The notes below the pieces were generated by a model. It did no database searches. It was given only the letters and a program-made list of their open reading frames with translations, and was not told the DNA's origin. From Streptomyces filamentosus (GTDB lineage Bacteria > Actinomycetota > Actinomycetes > Streptomycetales > Streptomycetaceae), in NCBI RefSeq assembly GCF_014654895.1, contig NZ_BNBE01000002.1, forward strand, positions 558,001 to 622,000: DNA of 64,000 nt, in the 5' to 3' direction. The translations under genes were made by a program, and so were the position numbers. Below are positions 59,692 through 64,000 of the stretch, piece after piece; the stretch's first letter is position 1; each line of letters opens with the position of its first letter.

Positions 59692-59757
59692 CCGCCCTCC
59701 TCTCCTGAGGGACCGGGGCGGCGCGGGGGCCGCTCCCGGTCCGGTGCGGGCGGTGGT

Positions 59758-60759
59758 TCAGTACTGGCGGCCGGGCAGGGCGGCCTCGGCCTGGTCCTGG
59801 GTGAAGACGCCCTCCTCGACCTCGACCCGCCGGGGGACGCTCTCGCCCGCCGCGACCTTCTTGACGAGCTCCATGAGCTGGTCGCCGAGGAGCGGGTTGC
59901 ACTCGACGACCACGTTGATCTTCTTGTCCTTCATGGCGACGAAGGCGTCCTTGATGCCGTCGACGGAGATCACCTTGATGTCGGTGCCGGGCTTCTTGCC
60001 CGCCTCCTCGATGGCCTGGATGGCGCCGAGGGCCATGTCGTCGTTGTGGGCGTACAGGACGTCGATGTCCTCGTGGGACTTGAGGAAGGCCTGCATGACC
60101 TCCTTGCCCTTGGCGCGGGTGAAGTCCCCGGTCTGGGAGGCGACGACCTTGAACTTGGGGTCGCCCTTGATGGCGTCGGCGAAGCCCGCCTTGCGGTCGT
60201 TGGCAGGTGCGGAGCCGGTGGTGCCCTGGAGCTCGACCACGTTGACAGTGTCGGAGGACTTCTCGTACTCCTTCACGAGCCACTTGCCCGCCTCCTCGCC
60301 CTCCTTGACGAAGTCGGAGCCGAGGAAGGTCTGGTACAGGGACGTGTCCTTCGAGTCGACCGCGCGGTCGGTGAGGATCACCGGGATGCCGGCGTTCTTG
60401 GCCTCCTTCAGGACGGTGTCCCAGCCGGACTCCACCACCGGCGAGAAGGCGATGACGTCCACCTTCTGCTGGATGAAGGTGCGGATCGCCTTGATCTGGT
60501 TCTCCTGCTTCTGCTGCGCGTCGGAGAACTTGAGCGTGATGCCGGCCTTCTCGGCGGCGTCGCGCACGGACTTGGTGTTGGCGGTGCGCCATCCGCTCTC
60601 GGCTCCCACCTGGGCGAACCCGAGCACCAGCTTGCCGTCGGAGGAGCCCTTGCCGGTGCCGCCGGTGCTGCCGGTGGACGCGGGCTCGGTGGTGCAGGCG
60701 GTCATCACGCTGCCGGCCAGGACGGCGGCGGCGACGGCGCGGAGGGCTCTGTGGGCCAT
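59758..60759 (-). CDS. ytfQ: CUT2 sugar-binding lipoprotein, YtfQ-like
   Basis: The 333-residue protein has a lipoprotein leader with lipobox MTAC (cysteine 22) and the periplasmic-binding fold of the RbsB class: LVLGFAQVGAESGWRTANTK near residue 45, VDVIAFSPVVESGWDTVLKEA, PVILTDRAVD, and NVVVECNPLLG. This sequence pattern is that of galactofuranose-binding YtfQ; L-arabinofuranose is a likely ligand here. It is the first gene of the importer operon, with AraR-type boxes 147 and 290 bases upstream, so arabinose control is expected. Confidence 0.93.
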   Translation of the reverse strand: MAHRALRAVAAAVLAGSVMTACTTEPASTGSTGGTGKGSSDGKLVLGFAQVGAESGWRTANTKSVRDAAEKAGITLKFSDAQQKQENQIKAIRTFIQQKVDVIAFSPVVESGWDTVLKEAKNAGIPVILTDRAVDSKDTSLYQTFLGSDFVKEGEEAGKWLVKEYEKSSDTVNVVELQGTTGSAPANDRKAGFADAIKGDPKFKVVASQTGDFTRAKGKEVMQAFLKSHEDIDVLYAHNDDMALGAIQAIEEAGKKPGTDIKVISVDGIKDAFVAMKDKKINVVVECNPLLGDQLMELVKKVAAGESVPRRVEVEEGVFTQDQAEAALPGRQY

Positions 60760-60904
60760 GTCGGGGTTCCTCTCGGGACGTGCGTCGGACGGGCGGGGCC
60801 CCGAGGAGGGGGCTCCGCGAAAGAGCTGCCGTGCGGAGGTGGTCGAGCCGTAGGGAGGCAGGGAAAGCGCCGGTCTCGACGATCGGCGTCGGCGAACGCG
60901 ACAC

Positions 60905-60934
60905 ATTGTGAGCGCTAACAGAGTTGTAACTCAA
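60905..60934 (-). promoter_or_regulatory. AraR-type operator over the ytfQ-operon promoter
   Basis: TTGTGAGCGCTAACAG (60906-60921) lies within a minus-strand promoter with -35 TTGAGT (60934-60929) and -10 CACAAT (60910-60905), spacer 18. Repression by AraR is the expected effect. Confidence 0.7.
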
Positions 60935-61048
60935 GGGTCCGTCGGCCGTTACTCGTTCTTGATCGCAGGAAGTTCCCAAGATCGGAGCGTCCGCTCGCCT
61001 CCCTCGGTGTCGATGCAGCCGTTCTGACTTGGGACGTCGATCCGAAAG

Positions 61049-61064
61049 TTGTGAGCGTTAACAC
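61049..61064. promoter_or_regulatory. Second AraR-type box upstream of ytfQ
   Basis: TTGTGAGCGTTAACAC differs from the box at 60906 at two positions and is centred 143 bases away. It may permit looping, or it may serve an unseen promoter. The region between (60935-61048) and beyond to 61406 contains no convincing gene. Confidence 0.6.
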
Positions 61065-61406
61065 CATCGGTCCTTTCCTTGGTGGAAGTGCCGTCCGGCA
61101 GCGCTCCGCGTCGCCGAAGACCTCGCGGAGGAGCGGCCTTCGACACGTCCACGCCGCTTTCGTGCCTTCGCGACACGATTTCGAACTACGCCCGGTATGT
61201 CGAACATCAGGAGTCGCCCCCCTGGCGTCGATCGGCACGGCCTTCCGGCGGGAAGCCTCCCCGGCGGGGCGGTCCCGCGGGCCGTCGACACGGCGGGGGA
61301 GGCGCGCCCGCCTCCCTGACCGTCCGCGAAGTCGTGGGCGGGGGCGGCCCGAAGCCCTCGGGCGGAGACGGCGGAGACGTCCCGACTCCCTTCCCCTCCG
61401 GCCCCG

Positions 61407-61435
61407 TTGACGGTGGCGGTGGGCGTCACTAGCCT
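61407..61435 (+). promoter_or_regulatory. Promoter of the GH9 cellulase gene
   Basis: -35 TTGACG (61407-61412) and -10 TAGCCT (61430-61435), spacer 17. Transcription would start near 61442, leaving a leader of about 150 bases that contains the CebR box. Confidence 0.6.
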
Positions 61436-61483
61436 CGCCCCAGATCCCCGACCCCTTCCGCGGCCGTACGCCGCTCCACATGA

Positions 61484-61497
61484 TGGGAGCGCTCCCA
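61484..61497. promoter_or_regulatory. CebR box
   Basis: TGGGAGCGCTCCCA is a perfect 14-base palindrome identical to the known binding consensus of the cellobiose repressor CebR. It lies about 40 bases downstream of the predicted transcription start and 99 bases before the cellulase ATG, suggesting a roadblock mode. Confidence 0.88.
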
Positions 61498-61595
61498 CCA
61501 TCAGGGGTTTGGCATGCACGTGACACAAACGTCGCCATCCGCGCCGGCGTCCCCATCGCCCGCGCAGACACCAGCAGACACCAGAGGAGCCGCAC

Positions 61596-63764
61596 ATGCC
61601 CCGCACCACGGCGCCACCACTCCGCCGCCTCCCACGCCTCTCCGCCGCCCTCCTGACGGGAACGCTCCTGCTCGGCGGCCTCGCGGTCGCGCCGGCCGCG
61701 TCCGGCGCGACCGCGGCCACCACGGCCGTCCGCGTCAACCAGGTCGGCTACCTGCCCGACGGACCCAAGCGCGCCACCGTCGTCACCACGGCGACGCAGG
61801 CGCTCTCCTGGCAGCTGCGGAACGCGGCCGGGACGGTGGTCGCCTCCGGCCCGACCGTCCCGCGCGGCGCGGACGCGCCCTCCGGGCAGTCCGTCCAGGT
61901 GGCCGACTTCTCCTCGTACCAGGGCACGGGCACCGGCTACGTCCTGAGCGTGGACGGCAGCGGCAGCGTGCCCTTCGACATCCGCGCGGACCTCTACGAC
62001 GCCCTGCGCTCCGACGCGATGGCCTTCTTCCACCACCAGCGCAGCGGCATCGCGATCGACGCCTCCCTGGTGGGCGCCGCCTACGCCCGCCCCGCCGGGC
62101 ATCTCGGCGTCTCCCCCAACAAGGGCGACGTCTCCGTCCCCTGCCAGGCCACCGTGTGCGACTACACCCAGGACGTGCGGGGCGGCTGGTACGACGCGGG
62201 CGACCACGGCAAGTACGTGGTGAACGGCGGCCTTTCGACCTGGCTGGTGGTCAACTCCTTCGAGCGGGCCGAGCGGGCGGGGAAGGGAGCGGCGCTCGGC
62301 GACTCCACGCTGCGGGTCCCCGAGCGCGGCAACGGCGTACCGGACGTCCTCGACGAGGCCCGCTGGGAGCTGGACTTCCTCATGCGGATGCAGGTGCCCG
62401 CGGGCAAGCCGTACGCGGGCATGGCGTTCCACAAGGTCCACGACGCGGCCTGGACCGGCATGCCGCTGCGCCCCGACCAGGACGCCCAGCCGCGCGAGCT
62501 GCACCGCCCGTCGACGGCCGCGACCCTGAACCTCGCGGCCGCCGCCGCGCAGTGCGCCCGGGTCTACCGGCCGTACGACTCCGCCTACGCCGACCGCTGT
62601 CTGTCCGCCGCCCGCCGGGCCTGGACGGCCGCGCAGGCCAACCCGGCGATGTACGCGCCGAGTTCGGACAGCACGGGCGGTGGGGCCTACGAGGACGCGC
62701 GGGTCACCGACGAGTTCTACTGGGCCGCCGCCGAGCTGTACGCGGCGACCGGCGAGAGCGCGTACCGGGACGCCGTCACCTCCTCGTCCTGGCACACCTC
62801 CGCCGACGCCTTCAGCCCGTACGGCTTCGGCTGGGCGGACACGGCCGCGCTCGGCCGGCTCGTCCTGGCCACCGTCCCCACCGGACTGCCCGCCTCCGAC
62901 GTGGCCCGCGTCCGCGCCTCGGTGACGGCGGCCGCCGACGGCTACCTGTCCCGGATGGCGGCCCAGGGGTACGCCGTGCCCGTCCCGGCGGACGGCTACT
63001 TCTGGGGTTCGAACGGCGAGGTCGCCAACGACGCGGTGGTCATGGCCGTCGCCGGGGAACTGACGGGCGACGCCCGTTACCGCGCGGGCGCGCTGGAGAC
63101 CATGGACTACCTGCTGGGCCGCAACGCACTGGGCCTGTCGTACGTGACGGGCCACGGCGAGTCCGCCGCCCAGAACCAGCACCACCGCTTCTGGGCCCAC
63201 CAGCTGGACGCCTCGCTGCCGCACCCGCCCGCGGGATCGCTGGCGGGCGGGCCGAACAGCGGGCTCCAGGACCCGATCGCGGCGCAGCGGCTGGCCGGCT
63301 GCGCCCCGGCCGCCTGCTACATCGACCACATCGACTCGTACTCGACCAACGAGGTCGCCGTGAACTGGAACGCCCCGCTGGCGTGGCTCGCCGCCTACGC
63401 CGCCGAGCGCGCCTCCGACGACGGCGGCAGCGGCGGCGAACCGCCCGCCTCGGCCTGCGCGGTGACGTACACCGTGACCAACTCCTGGAACACCGGCTTC
63501 ACCGCGAACGTCACCGTCGAGAACACCGGCCGGACGGCCGTGGACGGATGGCAGCTGACCTGGGCCTACCCGGACGGCCAGCGCGTCACCAGCGCCTGGA
63601 ACGCCACCGTCACCCAGAGCGGCACCGCCGTCGGCGCGCGCAACACCGACTGGAACCGGACGCTCGCGCCCGGCGCGAAGGCGAGCTTCGGGGTGCAGGG
63701 AACGCACAACGGGACCAACCCCGCCCCCGACTCCTTCTCGCTCAACGCGGGCGCCTGCTCCTGA
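61596..63764 (+). CDS. Secreted GH9 endoglucanase with C-terminal CBM2
   Basis: The 722-residue protein has a signal peptide (1-38), an immunoglobulin-like CelD_N domain (about 45-130) and a GH9 catalytic domain (about 135-605). The catalytic aspartates are in GGWYDAGDHGKYV near residue 200, and the acid Glu is in YSTNEVAVNWNAPL near 585. A short Gly/Ser linker and a family 2 cellulose-binding module (about 618-722; VTNSWNTGFTANVTVENTG) close it. It cleaves cellulose outside the cell. CebR control ties it to cellobiose. No strong ribosome site is seen (AGAGGAG about eight bases upstream is adequate). Confidence 0.95.
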   Translation: MPRTTAPPLRRLPRLSAALLTGTLLLGGLAVAPAASGATAATTAVRVNQVGYLPDGPKRATVVTTATQALSWQLRNAAGTVVASGPTVPRGADAPSGQSVQVADFSSYQGTGTGYVLSVDGSGSVPFDIRADLYDALRSDAMAFFHHQRSGIAIDASLVGAAYARPAGHLGVSPNKGDVSVPCQATVCDYTQDVRGGWYDAGDHGKYVVNGGLSTWLVVNSFERAERAGKGAALGDSTLRVPERGNGVPDVLDEARWELDFLMRMQVPAGKPYAGMAFHKVHDAAWTGMPLRPDQDAQPRELHRPSTAATLNLAAAAAQCARVYRPYDSAYADRCLSAARRAWTAAQANPAMYAPSSDSTGGGAYEDARVTDEFYWAAAELYAATGESAYRDAVTSSSWHTSADAFSPYGFGWADTAALGRLVLATVPTGLPASDVARVRASVTAAADGYLSRMAAQGYAVPVPADGYFWGSNGEVANDAVVMAVAGELTGDARYRAGALETMDYLLGRNALGLSYVTGHGESAAQNQHHRFWAHQLDASLPHPPAGSLAGGPNSGLQDPIAAQRLAGCAPAACYIDHIDSYSTNEVAVNWNAPLAWLAAYAAERASDDGGSGGEPPASACAVTYTVTNSWNTGFTANVTVENTGRTAVDGWQLTWAYPDGQRVTSAWNATVTQSGTAVGARNTDWNRTLAPGAKASFGVQGTHNGTNPAPDSFSLNAGACS

Positions 63765-64000
63765 CCCGGCCCGGCGGTTCGGCGGGCAGGTGCACCACGA
63801 GGAGCGCGAAGCCCGCCAGGGCGACGTTGCGGGCGGCGGCGTCCAGGCCGTTCCAGTCGGAGGACTGCCACATCGCGAACCACTCGCCGCCGATCGCGAG
63901 GAAGCCCATCCCGAAGAGCAGCAGCACCATCACCAGTCCCACCGTGCTCGCCGCGCGGGCACGGTGGTACGCGGCGCCGCGCAGTCCCGCGATCCAGAGC
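63742..64000 (-). CDS. DUF2165-like small membrane protein (partial, N-terminus off the window)
   Basis: The minus-strand frame is open from the window edge to the stop at 63742. It shows two hydrophobic segments (STVGLVMVLLLFGMGFLAIG and ARNVALAGFALLVVHL) around GGEWFAMWQSSDWNGLDAA, a motif typical of DUF2165 membrane proteins. The start lies beyond base 64000. It converges on, and overlaps by 23 bases, the end of the cellulase gene. Function unknown. Confidence 0.7.
   Translation of the reverse strand, partial: LWIAGLRGAAYHRARAASTVGLVMVLLLFGMGFLAIGGEWFAMWQSSDWNGLDAAARNVALAGFALLVVHLPAEPPGRVRSRRPR

Noticed and set aside
60949..61432. Small frames (75 to 119 codons) on both strands between ytfQ and the cellulase gene
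   Set aside because: They run through operators and promoter elements, have no ribosome sites and no recognisable protein features.
1..64000. CRISPR arrays, tRNA/rRNA genes, insertion sequences, phage integration sites
   Set aside because: I looked for regular short repeats, tRNA arm patterns, transposase motifs and terminal inverted repeats and saw none. The deletion at 36333 shows no IS scar that I can recognise.

Overview
This is a 64 kb piece of a high-GC actinobacterial chromosome, almost certainly Streptomyces. The evidence is the very high GC in third codon positions, frequent GTG and TTG starts with strong GGAGG-type ribosome sites, many secreted hydrolases, LacI-family operators of Streptomyces type (a perfect CebR box at 61484-61497), and only two in-frame TTA (bldA-type) leucine codons that I could find. 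Nearly all large ORFs on the opposite strand of the genes below are high-GC shadows and are left out.

Layout. (1) 1-6829: a divergent, probably zinc-responsive locus. A FecCD/FecE-type metallophore importer (minus strand, ATPase cut by the window edge) faces a four-gene plus-strand set: NPP-motif methyltransferase, cysteine-synthase-like PLP enzyme, DUF4213/DUF364 putative metal-chelation protein, MFS exporter. A Zur-like box sits in front of each arm (2205-2219 and 2333-2347). This is the best candidate for an undescribed system: a small NRPS-independent metallophore pathway. (2) 6845-14480: cell-wall enzymes carrying peptidoglycan-binding domains (a lytic transglycosylase-like protein, an amidase, an M74-like endopeptidase, an M15-like peptidase and an M15 pseudogene), a bldA-type HTH/DUF2690 membrane regulator, a small secreted protein and a lipoprotein. 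(3) 14746-19808: a large LuxR-family ATPase regulator divergent from a secreted M4 metalloprotease. (4) 20421-28727: a CNNM/CBS pair, a TetR-SnoaL divergent pair with twin operators, an EF-hand protein, a STAS protein and a long phospholipase C.

(5) 28871-39759: xylan/arabinoxylan degradation. A tightly overlapping minus-strand operon encodes GH30, GH10, a Gfo/Idh/MocA oxidoreductase, a PmoA-like protein, a cupin and GH62. Upstream, its ABC importer has been destroyed by an internal deletion that fuses the start of the binding protein to the end of the second permease. A LacI repressor and a second xylanase (xlnA, GH10-CBM13) carry CGAAA/TTTCG operators. (6) 39996-60759: L-arabinose utilisation. 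Present are alditol oxidase, a CUT1 ABC importer, intracellular and secreted GH51 arabinofuranosidases, araD-araA-araB, a LacI-type AraR, galM and a YtfQRT-YjfF-type importer. Operators of the form TTGTGAGCGYTAACAA lie before araB, araR and the YtfQ-like gene. A perfect palindrome with the same core lies inside the GH30 signal-peptide codons, next to that gene's TTA codon. (7) 61407-64000: a CebR-boxed GH9-CBM2 cellulase and a partial DUF2165-like membrane protein.

How it fits together: the right half is a plant-cell-wall module. Secreted GH10/GH30/GH62/GH51/GH9 enzymes release xylo-, arabino- and cello-oligosaccharides, importers bring in arabinose compounds, intracellular GH51 and AraBAD send arabinose to the pentose phosphate pathway, and separate LacI-family repressors (AraR, a xylan LacI, CebR) control the parts. 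The left half handles metal acquisition and cell-wall turnover.
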